64,000 nucleotides of DNA from Cristatella mucedo (Eukaryota; Bryozoa; Phylactolaemata; Cristatellidae): contig WPIO01000053.1 in the NCBI GenBank assembly GCA_009760855.2, positions 733,501 to 797,500 of the forward strand. Direction: 5' to 3'. Positions 34,801-42,512 of this stretch are shown in pieces. The stretch's first letter is position 1, and each line of letters opens with the position of its first letter. Made by a program: the position numbers and the translations under genes. The notes under the pieces are model-generated. The model made no database searches, was not told the DNA's origin, and worked only from the letters and a program-made list of their open reading frames with translations.

Positions 34801-37359
34801 GAGTCTAACTATTGCCGATATGAAGGACTTGGGGACGGCCCCTGTTCCCAAAGAAGCATTACAAATCTCGGTTATGGCAGGGCTAAGTTGGTCTGCCAGT
34901 AAAGACCACAGAGATGATGGTATAGGGTCTTCAGGAGACGAGCTCTTTTAGTTAGACCTTATTAAGGTAGCCATATCGCACGCAGATTCCTTGGAAAACC
35001 TTTTAAGGAAGGTAACAGTTTGTAATACCGCAATTGCTTTAGTCGGAGGGGGCTTTATGGAGGCAAGAATGTGCACAATTTTTTTTTTAGTAAAGGCTGA
35101 AAACTTTCAGCCGAGCCCTTAATATCTGGGGAGTCAGACCTGTCCGCATTAGCCAGTAAATGGTTTACTGTCTTATAAATCTGTTTAGGGGTCTGACTGG
35201 CAGGAATTCAGGTTTCGAGTGAAAAAAGCCCTGACTTGTTTAAGCTTCCCGGTGTACACTCGAAGGAAGTCTTTGAAATTGACTATATCTGCATCAGACC
35301 CCGATTTCTTGAAACGACGTTCAAGCCAGCGCTTTATCCGGTGCATCTTTAGGAGTTTGTTTGTCAATTGATAGGAATCTCCACGACTTTGTACACGGAT
35401 AGAATGAACAGGAGCGCGCTTGTCAAGAGCACTCCTGAGCATCATGTTCACTGCATCAGTGTGGGAATCGAGGCTGCCGGTCGAGTATGAATGCAGATCA
35501 AGAAGACCTGCACCACAAACAGATTTCAAAAACTTGTCTGTCAATGCTTTGTAAGTTACATAGTTTGATAAGTTCGACATTACCCTGTACATACAAGGAG
35601 CAGGAATAGTAAACGAGACCAAACAATGATCTGAGAGGTTCAGAGGGCACACCACAAGGTCCATGGGGAGGACATTCTTAGTGATCACAAGATCTAGAAT
35701 GTGGCCACCGACGTGGGTGCTATGATTAACGTGTTGGGCCAAACCAAAATTCTCCAGACAGTCAAGAAATGAGCGGATCTGGCTGTTGATAGGGTTGTCA
35801 ACGTGAATATTGAAGTCTCCTACAATCAGTAACGGCCTGTCACACACAAATATTTTAGTGAGGAACTCTGAAAACTCCTCTATAAACAAGTTTAGACAGC
35901 CAGAAGGAGGCCGGTATATCACAACAGTGAGAGGCATTGTCTTTGATGAAGACCTGATTGCAATCGATCCAAGCGATGGCCCATGCGAAAAACTGCACAT
36001 ATTATAGCCAAACGATTCGCAAACAGCAATTGCAACCCCGTCACCAACCTTGTCAGAACGCATGGACTGATAGAATGAGAACCCGAGTGGAGTGGTCTCA
36101 GATATACACCTAGTGGAACAAGGCCGTCATCCAAGTTTCGGTAAGCAGAAATGCATCTGGCTTCTCCTGGACCACCTGATCGCGGATAAGAAACCCCTTG
36201 GTTTTTAGCAAGCATACATACATAAGCTTACATTTAGTACGTGGAATTTAAGAGGCTGTCCGACAACTTGGCGAAGGCAATGAAGTGGCTTGTATTCACG
36301 TCGGCGTGTATCGGGCCTGGCGGACGAGGGCCCTTCAAATTTGAATTAGACTTTAGTAACGACCGCCGGTCGACGTTTCACAATGTGCTGGGCCCTCAGC
36401 AACGAGTACTATTCAGCACTTTAAACTTAAGGGTCATAGGTTTGATAGCCGAGCTGTTGATAGGGCGAACGCAGGATGCAGGAAGGTTCTCACTGACCCA
36501 GCGATGAAGGCATATCGGTAGGTATCGACTAATCGCGACATTGCACCTTCTGCTAAGCAGGTCCTGTTTTGCGTAGCATATCCGAGGACAGCTCATAAAT
36601 AGTCACAGCCAAGATAGCAGCGGAATACCCGAAGGTATCGCGGAGAAATCAGGTATGACATGACAATACAGCATCACGTCTTTAAGCAGGCTCAGCAGGG
36701 ATAAGTGCAGACTGCAGCAGACAAAATTAGTGAGAACCGTAGCACGAGAGTTTCTTACCAGGTAAACTGGCCAGGACCTCATCGAGAGAGCCGATGGTTG
36801 CTGAGCACTCAGGTTCCTGCGATAAAGTGTTGAATTCAAACTCACAAGCATCACTAACTACGTAGACATCTGAGTCATCCGAATCGATGACAAGGGTCGA
36901 GTTAGCAGACACTGTGCCTCGCCGAAGGGCAAACTGGTCGCCGCCGTCATCATCACTAGACAGTAACACGTACTCGCCAGGATCGTCTGTCACATCTTCG
37001 TCGGGCAAAACATTTTTTTGAGAAACTTGGTCAGACTGGGAGCAGGCAGCAGGCTCCTCTCGACTGAGGAGGCACGGATTAGCGCCAGGATCCAGGCCGA
37101 GCTTGACAGACTCGTGAGTTGCACCATCACCGCAGCTAACAGCACAGCTGCTGCTGTCTGCTGTCACTGCTGTATGGTGGCTGGTCACCAGTGTAGCAGC
37201 ACTGGCTAGATCATCATTGCAACCACTAGAATAGTAGATCTTGCTGTACAGCTCGGCCTCGATGTCGTCCAAAGAGCTGCCATCGCTGCTAGCCTCAAGC
37301 TCGGCAAAAGGGTCGGCTTCTACTGAGTACATGCCGTCACAATCGCTCATCCTAGACAT
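15841..37359 (-). CDS. ZCCHC7: ZCCHC7 / AIR-like zinc-knuckle protein, seven-exon gene
   Basis: Seven exons (36759-37359, 28097-28386, 25550-25720, 25289-25321, 24241-24351, 20264-20450, 15841-16892) join in phase into about 814 residues. The N-terminus is acidic, with an ELYSKIYY motif (near residue 35) like vertebrate ZCCHC7 and D/S-rich patches. Five C-x2-C-x4-H-x4-C knuckles follow at about 280-293, 302-315, 320-333, 343-356 and 391-404. The motif LWRQFH (359-364) lies between knuckles 4 and 5, where AIR proteins carry IWRxY, known to contact the poly(A) polymerase. A Q/K/R-rich region spans about 543-638. The family is the RNA-binding subunit of the nuclear/nucleolar TRAMP complex, which polyadenylates aberrant RNAs for exosome decay. 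Confidence is very high for exons 1-5, good for exon 6 and moderate for exon 7. Confidence 0.88.
17500..17882 (+). mobile_element. CR1 family B, 3' fragment
   Basis: Begins in the last coding codons (ttagttcgtctgctccc), then the complete 3' UTR, the 3' hairpin and an ATT-rich tail. Confidence 0.85.
18050..19165 (+). mobile_element. CR1 family B endonuclease-region copy, decayed
   Basis: Traces of the endonuclease domain are seen. FDIHFHDSTDS near 18125-18160 corresponds to the family's DFNIHVD motif, and MGHTLDR to the HTLDLVI motif. From 18580, VECYDTTLADILDEFAP matches the endonuclease C-terminal part. Stops and frame changes are frequent. It appears to be split by a reversed CR1 tail at 18330-18462. 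Confidence 0.6.
18330..18462 (-). mobile_element. short CR1 family B 3' end nested in another copy
   Basis: Reverse-oriented hairpin and about 70 bases of 3' UTR (aataatgcacttgataaagc to gcttgataaacaacatg). It lies inside a plus-strand endonuclease-region copy. Confidence 0.7.
19490..19573. repeat. tandem repeat of a 17-base TTTCTATC-type unit
   Basis: The unit ctttcttttctatctat is repeated about four times. Confidence 0.85.
20033..20105. repeat. (GA)n microsatellite
   Basis: About 36 perfect dinucleotides, 160 bases from the 3' end of ZCCHC7-like exon 6, within the intron. Confidence 0.95.
20264..20450 (-). CDS. ZCCHC7: ZCCHC7-like exon 6 (end of knuckle 5)
   Basis: Acceptor tttgttgcag, then Glu-Cys completing knuckle 5, then ERSNPFRPVLSVFV, comparable to the family's segment after the last knuckle. 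The preferred donor is gtaaga at 20263 (62 codons and one base, phase 1), which fits the acceptor phase of the proposed exon 7. An internal gtaagt at 20399 would end the exon after 17 codons in phase 0 and does not fit that acceptor. Confidence 0.78.
20845..20932 (+). mobile_element. CR1 family B, minimal 3' end
   Basis: gtaaagtgcctagaaagaga, then a decayed hairpin arm and ATT repeats. Only about 90 bases remain. Confidence 0.7.
20933..21879. other. ZCCHC7-like intron 5 sequence, no feature recognised
   Basis: No coding segment, SINE or microsatellite is seen. Fragments near 20980-21240 resemble CR1-type coding remnants only faintly. Confidence 0.3.
21880..23300 (-). mobile_element. diverged CR1 copy, interrupted by a SINE
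   Basis: On the minus strand, order is preserved. RT-domain traces come first (VTSAHSLAVLFQNDL and STYFRLRNVTK at about 22835-22990, matching the family's ARNLGVIFQSDL and SAYFQLHNIAK). A later coding segment lies at 22340-22565 (VASLVCRQ, LCWLSIKHRIDIK). A 3' hairpin end is at 21890-21950. A SINE-1 at 22612-22800 separates the two coding parts. It is more diverged than other family B copies. Confidence 0.65.
22612..22800 (+). mobile_element. SINE-1, tRNA-derived (best copy)
   Basis: The tRNA-like head holds an A box (gatggcccactaggtaaggc) and a B box (gtgggttcgaatcctgcgg, 22673-22691). It is followed by a specific body and atacaaatgaggctgtcaga. Pol III promoter boxes are well preserved. It is inserted inside an older CR1 copy on the opposite strand. 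Confidence 0.85.
23300..23440 (-). mobile_element. SINE-2 copy
   Basis: Plus strand begins with a reversed CR1-like hairpin (gagccgcctaaaagaactcaa, then tctattcaaacgcctc). It continues with a B-box-like cggagctcaaacctacctc and the A-box side near 23425. Confidence 0.55.
23570..23955 (+). mobile_element. CR1 family B-like RT C-terminal fragment
   Basis: Coding traces match the family at caggtcttccggcctgtgcaa, ctggtgcaaaactcggg and tcgactac...tcactctc. It has several stops and no 3' UTR. Confidence 0.6.
24241..24351 (-). CDS. ZCCHC7: ZCCHC7-like exon 5 (start of knuckle 5)
   Basis: Acceptor gttgcttgtag, donor gtgagt, phase 0 to 0, 37 codons. It holds KPPSHPKVNRLRYCANC, like the K-P-rich linker before the last knuckle of the family, and ends in GHFAF. 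Knuckle 5 is completed by Glu-Cys of exon 6. Confidence 0.9.
25289..25321 (-). CDS. ZCCHC7: ZCCHC7-like exon 4 (33-base micro-exon)
   Basis: Eleven codons, TCAELWRQFHW, between acceptor tgcttcag and donor gtgagt. It supplies the last Cys of knuckle 4 and the conserved IWRxY-type motif. The match to the vertebrate C-x-E-I-W-R-Q-Y-H segment is unambiguous. Confidence 0.92.
25550..25720 (-). CDS. ZCCHC7: ZCCHC7-like exon 3 (knuckles 2, 3 and start of 4)
   Basis: Acceptor gtggtctttcag, donor gtaagt, phase 0 to 0, 57 codons. It holds CILCGTRGHTSWTC, CVNCCQFGHTYSAC and the first twelve residues of knuckle 4 (CHRCRRRGHVEE). The final Cys of knuckle 4 is in the next exon. Confidence 0.93.
25846..25883. 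repeat. (CA)n microsatellite
   Basis: About 18 CA units with flanking imperfect CA-rich sequence, upstream of exon 3 within ZCCHC7-like intron 2. Confidence 0.9.
26587..26734. repeat. 74-base perfect tandem duplication
   Basis: The unit starting cgcaacagccactgaatgg occurs at 26587-26660 and 26661-26734, apparently identical. It lies in ZCCHC7-like intron 2. Confidence 0.95.
26930..27985 (-). mobile_element. CR1 family B, 5'-truncated, about 1.05 kb
   Basis: Reverse copy with TAA tail, 3' hairpin, 3' UTR and the RT C-terminal part. It has VTSRLDFCNSRLAGLPACAIRR, HWLPVKQ and a DDICTWMAAHFLKLSDDKTNLL segment before them, with one frame change near 27750. The catalytic YADD is not included. Confidence 0.88.
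28097..28386 (-). CDS. ZCCHC7: ZCCHC7-like exon 2 (knuckle 1)
   Basis: Acceptor ctgcatctgcag, donor gttagt. It enters in phase 1, completing the split codon from exon 1 as GAT, and leaves in phase 0. It holds GWHIINADKHP, RSRYYNVQ and knuckle CRNCTDKGHTANEC, matching the W...D...RYY...CRNC..GH order of vertebrate ZCCHC7. The open frame continues upstream of the acceptor for 100 codons, but that part has no similarity and I treat it as intron. Confidence 0.87.
28695..28775 (-). mobile_element. CR1/SINE-2 tail fragment
   Basis: aataataaatgagtacagtgccctcagagaac, then tctttctagacactgtacacatgctgcaaag: reversed 3' hairpin end. It starts about 310 bases upstream of ZCCHC7-like exon 2. Confidence 0.6.
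29180..30250 (+). mobile_element. CR1 family B, 5'-truncated, about 1.07 kb
   Basis: Has RT C-terminal traces (LTNDKTY, ARNLGVHVPK-like with a frame change, [27 protein letters not shown]), the 3' UTR and an ATT/ATC tail. It carries a 54-base tandem duplication at 29462-29569. Multiple frame breaks. Confidence 0.85.
29462..29569 (+). repeat. 54-base in-frame tandem duplication in a CR1 copy
   Basis: The unit starting cagcgataacaaacgtag occurs at 29462-29515 and 29516-29569. 54 is a multiple of three, so 18 codons are repeated without changing frame. It is seen in no other family B copy here. Confidence 0.95.
30262..30705 (-). mobile_element. CR1 family B, 3' fragment, tail-to-tail with the preceding copy
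   Basis: Reverse copy from TAA repeats through the hairpin and 3' UTR to the end of the coding region (ttggattccgaaaagc). Similarity ends near 30705. Confidence 0.88.
31155..31240 (+). mobile_element. CR1 family B, minimal 3' end
   Basis: cagcatatgtaaagtgcctcg to a (TATTAT)-rich tail: hairpin and tail only. Confidence 0.7.
31241..32513. other. ZCCHC7-like intron 1 sequence, no feature recognised
   Basis: AT-moderate sequence without ORFs over 60 codons that look coding. A short CA/GCA-rich stretch lies at about 31955-32010. Confidence 0.35.
32514..32830. repeat. tandem repeat, three units of about 101-113 bases
   Basis: The unit beginning gacaagttcagacaggctac starts at 32514 and 32627. A third copy, lacking about 12 bases at the junction, starts at about 32728. 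Copies are nearly identical (one g/a difference, gggaaa versus gagaaa). Confidence 0.92.
33260..36600 (-). mobile_element. CR1 family A, nearly full length, decayed
   Basis: The longest retroelement here. On the minus strand it runs from a 5' part near 36.6 kb through an endonuclease region (36.2-35.2 kb) and a linker to the RT. The RT has [12 protein letters not shown] and [14 protein letters not shown] at 34.7-34.5 kb, an [10 protein letters not shown]-type core near 34.27 kb, and GHPKSVAGFKGFAL at 34.1 kb. The C-terminal part ends at 33.26 kb. It has several frameshifts and stops. No ATTAC tail is visible. It lies in ZCCHC7-like intron 1 in the same orientation as the gene. Confidence 0.85.
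35185..36063 (-). pseudogene. CR1 family A endonuclease-region ORF
   Basis: 292 codons of an apurinic/apyrimidinic-type endonuclease domain. Motifs seen are VIYRPPSG, LLIVGDFNIHVDN, GGHILDLVIT and LSDHCLVSF. It nicks target DNA for target-primed reverse transcription in this class of element. The part upstream, including LLTETWM-like residues, is in another frame (36.2 kb), so the ORF is broken at its N-terminus and is part of a dead element. Confidence 0.85.
36759..37359 (-). CDS. ZCCHC7: ZCCHC7-like exon 1 (acidic N-terminus)
   Basis: Start ATG at 37359 has A at -3; a second in-frame ATG lies three codons later. It codes for residues 1-200 plus one base. It holds ELYSKIYYSS, LLSSDDDGGD and LVIDSDDSDVYVVSD, matching the layout of the vertebrate ZCCHC7 N-terminus. 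Donor gtaaga at 36758. Just upstream of the ATG, tgttttcag at about 37384 looks like an acceptor, so a non-coding 5' exon probably exists further upstream. Confidence 0.88.
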
Positions 37360-37504
37360 GATCGCAGAACGTCAAGCCAACCTCTGAAAACAAGAAACGA
37401 GCAAATACTATGTGAGCCTGTGCTTTCTCAAGTTGCCTACGACAACAGTTTCGGTGGTGGTGAGCCACCCCAGCTAAAGCAGCTGCAGCCAAACCATAAG
37501 GGAT

Positions 37505-37930
37505 CGAACTTATGATAATAACATATTTGTGTGGTGCCCTTAGAGAACTCAATCTCCTTCTAGGTGCTGAGCATGTGCTACAAAAGAAGCAAGATCGAAC
37601 ATGAAGTGGTAGCATGCTCAATGACAACCAGAATACAATGGTTAGAGGTAGGATGCACAAGGTCAGCATGCATATGAGGTTAGTGGCAGCATGCACAGTG
37701 TCAGCACGCATAAGCACATGAAGGATGAATAACAAGGACCCCACTAAATGCTGTGATGAACAAGTAAACTTAGATTCTTTTCAAATATCGTCAAGTGATG
37801 TCGTGACTTCAGTTGGGAGGTAGTACCAGATTATGGGAACATAAAAACTAAAGGCACTGGCTCCAGACGATTTGAGATTCATATGAGGTACAGCTATACG
37901 ATCTGTGTGAGAAACTCGGGTGGTGCGATG
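37505..37930 (-). mobile_element. CR1 family B-like subfamily, 3' fragment
   Basis: Reverse copy with tail hairpin (gtgcccttagagaactcaatc, tctaggtgctgagcatgtgc) and a 3' UTR related to but clearly different from family B. Just upstream of the ZCCHC7-like start codon. Confidence 0.7.
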
Positions 37931-37934
37931 AAGT

Positions 37935-38590
37935 AATAATAATAATAATAATAATATTGCACTTGATAAAGCGCCCTCAGAGAACTTAATCTCTTTCTAG
38001 GCGATTTACATTTGCTGCAAAGTGATATGCAATAGAATAGTTAAGTAAAATCATGCTTGAAAAACAAACAAAATGAATAATTAGGTAGTGAAGTAGCTCA
38101 GATAGCTAGAGTAGAGTCAAAGAATGAAGGAACCTAAAAGTGAGTAAATAAAACCTTGAAGTCAATATGCTGCTCGATTGAAAGCCCGTGCAGATCCGCG
38201 AGAAACAGTGTGATGTGGCAACTTCACTGCTCACGACAGACAAGCCTATCTGCAGAGTTATGCATCAAGTGTTAGCGCCTAATTGCACACAGAGACCAGC
38301 AAGCATCGAGTTACATAAGTTAAGATGGGATGCTAAAAATGCAAAGACCAATTTGGATGTAGTATCCTTGTCTAAGCAAAAGCCATAATTCTAGCAATAT
38401 TATGTAGCTAAAAGTAGGCAGACTTGATTGAGAAGCTGATGGGGTAGGCTAGTGAGCGGTCACTTAGGAACACACCACATATATTCCGTGCAGATGCAAC
38501 AGAAGATATGCTGATTGAGCCTATTTTAGTGTTAGGCGCTCCCACTTCTGAGCAAACTTGGCTCGCTCATAACTAGTGACTTAGTTTTAT
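37935..38590 (-). mobile_element. CR1 family B, 3' fragment with internal deletion
   Basis: TAA tail, hairpin and short 3' UTR, then a jump to RT C-terminal traces (38220-38590: gacagacaagcct, ccagcaagcatcgagttac, aagcaaaagccat). Most of the 3' UTR is missing. Confidence 0.75.
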
Positions 38591-38592
38591 CA

Positions 38593-39400
38593 TTAATAAT
38601 AATAATAATAATAATAATGCCCTTGACAAAGCACCCTCAGAGAACTCAATCTCTTTCTAGGCGCTTTACATTTGCTGCAAAGGAAACGCGATCGAATGGT
38701 GAGTGGTATCAAGCTTGATAAACAACATGAATAACGTGGTTAGGGTGACATGCACGGGTCAGCATGCAAATGTGGTTAGTGGCAGCATGCACAGTGTCAG
38801 CACGCATAAGCACATAAAGGTAGAATCACGGGGACCCACTAATTGCCGTGATAAACAGATGCGTTTTTAATTTCTTTTTAAATGTGGTCAAGTCAGGGTA
38901 TGTCTTACTTAACGCAAGTCGGGAGTGAGCTCCAGAATTCTATTCGAGAATGTTTGCTGCAATCTGTATCCAAATGTCAGCAATACATAAAGCAAGTGAG
39001 TTGAGAAAATTTAACGTGCTGGAGTGCTGGGAGGGGTGAAAATATAAGTGCAGTTCGGGCCACCTGCATAGAAGCGAAAGCCTGAATTGCGCTTGGCAAT
39101 CACATCGGCAACAGGTAGACTATAAACTGAAAAGCAGCGGACAAAGCACAGAGACCTATGGTACACCATAGCTAAATTCTGAACAAAGGGTATTTAAACC
39201 TTAACCGAAATTCCATCGAAGGCGGACACGAACACGAACAAGACCAGTTAATTGAAGGCTTTCTCGACGACAAAACGGGCCACACACAGCGGTGGTGGCT
39301 ACTCAGTATATGCAACATCGTCTTTCGTTTCAAAATGACTAATATCGCAATGAAATACCAGTGCAGCACGCTGAAACACGCTGCCTTCAACTGGTGATAG
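38593..39400 (-). mobile_element. CR1 family B, 3' end plus decayed RT part
   Basis: TAA tail, hairpin and full 3' UTR to about 38945. Diverged RT traces follow, including an FRFYAGG segment near 39085, where the second and third palm residues would be Asp-Asp in an active enzyme. The catalytic pair is therefore lost. Confidence 0.65.
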
Positions 39401-40044
39401 CAGCAGCTCTCTCTTGCATTCCGAAAAGGCAGAATGGCTTAGGCAAAATATCATGTGCTCACTCATCACTCACACATACAAAAGCCTAAGCTTACCGTTG
39501 GTTCTTAGAAAAAATTACAGACGGATTCTTTTCCTAATAACACTTTTCCAAAATTTCCACCTGGAAGCAGCCATCAAATTAGAAGAATGCTAGGAAACTG
39601 AGCAGCTGCTGGGTGGCGCATGGTGCCAAGGTCGAGGTCGCATCAGAGAGCGCCCTTTCCGCTTCCGGAGTGTGCACCCTTGCTGACAGTACAAGCTTAT
39701 AAAACTTGAATTACAGGAAATCTCTGTCTCTTAATGTAATATTTTCATCACAATCCAACAGTGCGGAAGATTTTATCTATACTTCAGAAGTCAGTACCAG
39801 AGAGACACTTGCCGCAATGTTTTACGTCCGCCCGTAACCTAGGCGAGTACGTACTCTCGTACCCTGGGTTAACTTGTCCCACAGATCAGCGCCGTAGCGA
39901 CTGCGGTGCGAGGTCTTTAAGCCTATATTCCAGTGCTAGTTACAGTGCTAGTCCTCTCCGACGCACGACAAATGCGAATGAAGCTGCACCTATCAGCACG
40001 ACAAGCTGGTCGGTCAGGCTATGAGTGTGTTTGCCGGCTGATTA
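39401..40044. other. intergenic sequence, no feature recognised
   Basis: GC-richer stretch near 39600-39700. No coding or repeat signature supported. It could include a non-coding 5' exon of the ZCCHC7-like gene, but no donor could be chosen. Confidence 0.3.
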
Positions 40045-40190
40045 TAACAATAATAATAATATCACACTTGATAAAGGGCCCTCAGTGAACTCAATCTCTT
40101 TCTAAGCTCTTTGCATTTGCTGCAAAGGAAGCACGATTGAATGGTTAGTGGTAGCATGCACGATAAACAACAAGAATTACATGGTTAAGT
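40045..40190 (-). mobile_element. CR1 family B, short 3' end
   Basis: TAA tail, cacttgataaagggccctcag hairpin arm and about 70 bases of 3' UTR. Confidence 0.8.
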
Positions 40191-40419
40191 CACTAGTGGG
40201 ACTTCCGCGGTACGCCCCTTCACGGACGCGTTGGGAGGGGCGGCTGGCTTCAGTGCGGGGTTGGCCAACATTCGTAGTAATCACAAAATGTACACAGAAG
40301 TGACTCCTTTGTGAATTATATCATTTCTCCGGTAGCTGTACATGTGTACCTAAAATGTATTCTGAACGCCGCGCTGGAAATACAAGAGAGTTTACACTTG
40401 CCTTGTGGTGCTCGCCCCG

Positions 40420-40520
40420 ACCAAGGTGTGACCGAGGTCGTGGGCTCGAGCTCCGTTGATTAAGTGAAGCGCCTGAGTATAGATTGAGTTCTCTTATGGC
40501 GCTATACATCTGAATTATTT
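40420..40520 (+). mobile_element. SINE-2 copy
   Basis: ccgaccaaggtgtgaccgagg and B-box-like gtgggctcgagctcc are followed by a CR1-like 3' hairpin (gaagcgcctgagtatagattg...ttatggcgctatac) and an AAT tail. The only copy here showing head, tail and order on the plus strand clearly. Confidence 0.65.
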
Positions 40521-40626
40521 TTAATCGAGACTCGCATCGCTGTCTCAATACGCACAGGTATGGCGACGTTACGGAGCTCGGCGGCAATGGAAGGCCCCCA
40601 AAAATTCTATAAAAGTCCAAATACAG

Positions 40627-40638
40627 GGAGAGAGAGAC

Positions 40639-40683
<45 letters not shown>

Positions 40684-40905
40684 CAGACAGAGACAGACAC
40701 AGAGAGAGAGAGGAAGAGAGAGATGTATATATACACGGAAAGAGAGACACCGAGAGAGACAGAGAGAGGGAGGCAGACAGAGAGACAGTGAGAGACAGAC
40801 GTAAACGTAGACATAGAGAGTCAGAGGGAGATAAACAGACAGATAGCGAGAGACAGAGAAGTAAACATAGACAAAGAGAGGGGGAGAGGGAGAGAGAAAG
40901 AGAGA
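40627..40905. repeat. (GA)n/(CAGA)n-rich microsatellite
   Basis: Imperfect GA dinucleotides with CAGA and GGGA interruptions. Long ORFs on both strands are low-complexity translations. Confidence 0.95.
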
Positions 40906-41119
40906 CCCTGCAGGCAGTGCCTGGATAGATATTAAATTCTTTAAATGTGCTATGTAAATGAATTATATTATCCAAGTTCAGGAAGCGTGGATATGGTACT
41001 CACAGTCTGCTTGGTGTATCACGACAACGCATCAGTACCGTGTGGGAGTACATATAAATTTACACCTGACCCATTATAACATCGTCCCACTTAATCTCCA
41101 GCTATTTCCTTCACGTTTT

Positions 41120-41395
41120 ATAATAATAATAATGCACCTGACAAAGCGCCCTCAGAAAACTCATTCTCTTTCTAGGTGCTTTACATTTGCTGCAAAGGGC
41201 AATGCAATTGAATGGTGAGTAATATCATGCTTGATAAACAACATGAATAACATGGTTAAGGGTGACATGCACTGGGTCAGCATAAAAATGTGGTTAGTGG
41301 CAGCATGCACAGTGTCAGTAAGCATAAGCACATGAAGGACGAATCACAGGGACCCACTAAATGCTGTCCTAAATAGATGTGTTTGTAAGTTCTTT
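41120..41395 (-). mobile_element. CR1 family B, 3' UTR fragment
   Basis: TAA tail, hairpin and complete 3' UTR to cctaaatagatgtg. Confidence 0.9.
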
Positions 41396-41854
41396 ACGTG
41401 TTCTCTTCAGCGTACTTTAGCATCACCCAAGTTTTAGGCAGTTGATTGTGGTTTGTGGTTCTCTGTGCATGGCTCAGATCGCTGGGCTCGCCGGCACATG
41501 CAAGTGCAGGCAGACCGGTAGTGGCCTAGGGACATGCCAGTACATGGCTGTGGTCTGACAGCTGTGGTTTATCCACAGGCAGCTTTGTCCTCCCGCCGAC
41601 TCACGGGATGAGTTGTGGCTGGGAGGGAAGGGGGGAGGAGGGAACGCCAACCTAATAGAGTGTGTCTGGGGGGAGCACTGCAGGGGCAAGCGAAAATACG
41701 CGCTCCTGCGAGCCAGCTGCGGTGCTCTGCCTGCCCCCCCCCCCCCGCGTACGTACTCAGTTGAAAGAGCACTGTTTAATCGACATTTATTCTACTGGGC
41801 TTCCTCGTGTATTTATTTCTCGAATTCCGTACTAATACCTATTTCTCACTGCTC
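41396..41854. other. intergenic sequence, no gene recognised
   Basis: Contains G- and C-homopolymer-rich stretches (ggggggag near 41668, a C run at 41733-41746). No supported coding sequence. Confidence 0.35.
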
Positions 41855-42512
41855 GCAGGTCTTCCGGCCTGTGCAATCTGGCACTTGCACCTGGTGCAAA
41901 ACTCTTCAGCCAGGATTATCTGAGATGGGTGTTGCAGTTGCCACTTCACACCACTTCTCGTCGACCGGCAGTGGCTCCCAGTCAAGCAACGCATCGCCTT
42001 CAAAGTTGTGTCGCTCACTTTTAGGTCCCTTCAATCGTTTTCTCCAGCATACATATCCGATCTACTCTCTTCAAGGCTTAGCATCGTGCTAATCGCTTTT
42101 CGGTATTTAGCTGTTTACCTACACCTCGTATGAACCTCAAATCCTTAGGAGACCGTGTCTTTAGCTCACAAGTTTCCAAATCTCGGAGCTCACTTCTGAC
42201 TGTCCTCAGAACAGCCCCTGACTTGACGACATTAAAGAGCTATCAACGCATTTATTTATTCCTACATTCAGTGGGTCCATATGATTTGTCCTTGTGTTCT
42301 TATAATAATAATATTAGTACGCTTGCTATTGCGCCTTCAGAGAACTTAATGTTTTTGTAGGCGCTTTACATGCGTGCTGACATTGTGCATGCTGCCATTA
42401 ACCTTATTTGCATGCCGACCACATTCGTGTCCCCTTTGACCATGTTATAGTTGATGACATTAAGCATACAACCGTTAACTATTCGATCATGCTTTCTGTT
42501 CAGAAAATGTAA
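41855..42512 (+). mobile_element. CR1 family B, 3' part, split by a reversed tail
   Basis: RT C-terminal traces (cttccggcctgtgcaa, ctggtgcaaaactctt) run into the 3' UTR at 42265. A reversed minimal tail at 42303-42372 interrupts it, and the 3' UTR resumes with gtgctgacattgtgcatgc to aaaatgtaaag, where family A sequence begins abruptly. Confidence 0.75.
42303..42372 (-). mobile_element. 70-base CR1 tail inserted in another CR1 copy
   Basis: ataataataatattagtacgc, then tgcgccttcagagaac and tgtaggcgctttaca in reverse orientation. Only the hairpin and tail are present. Confidence 0.75.
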
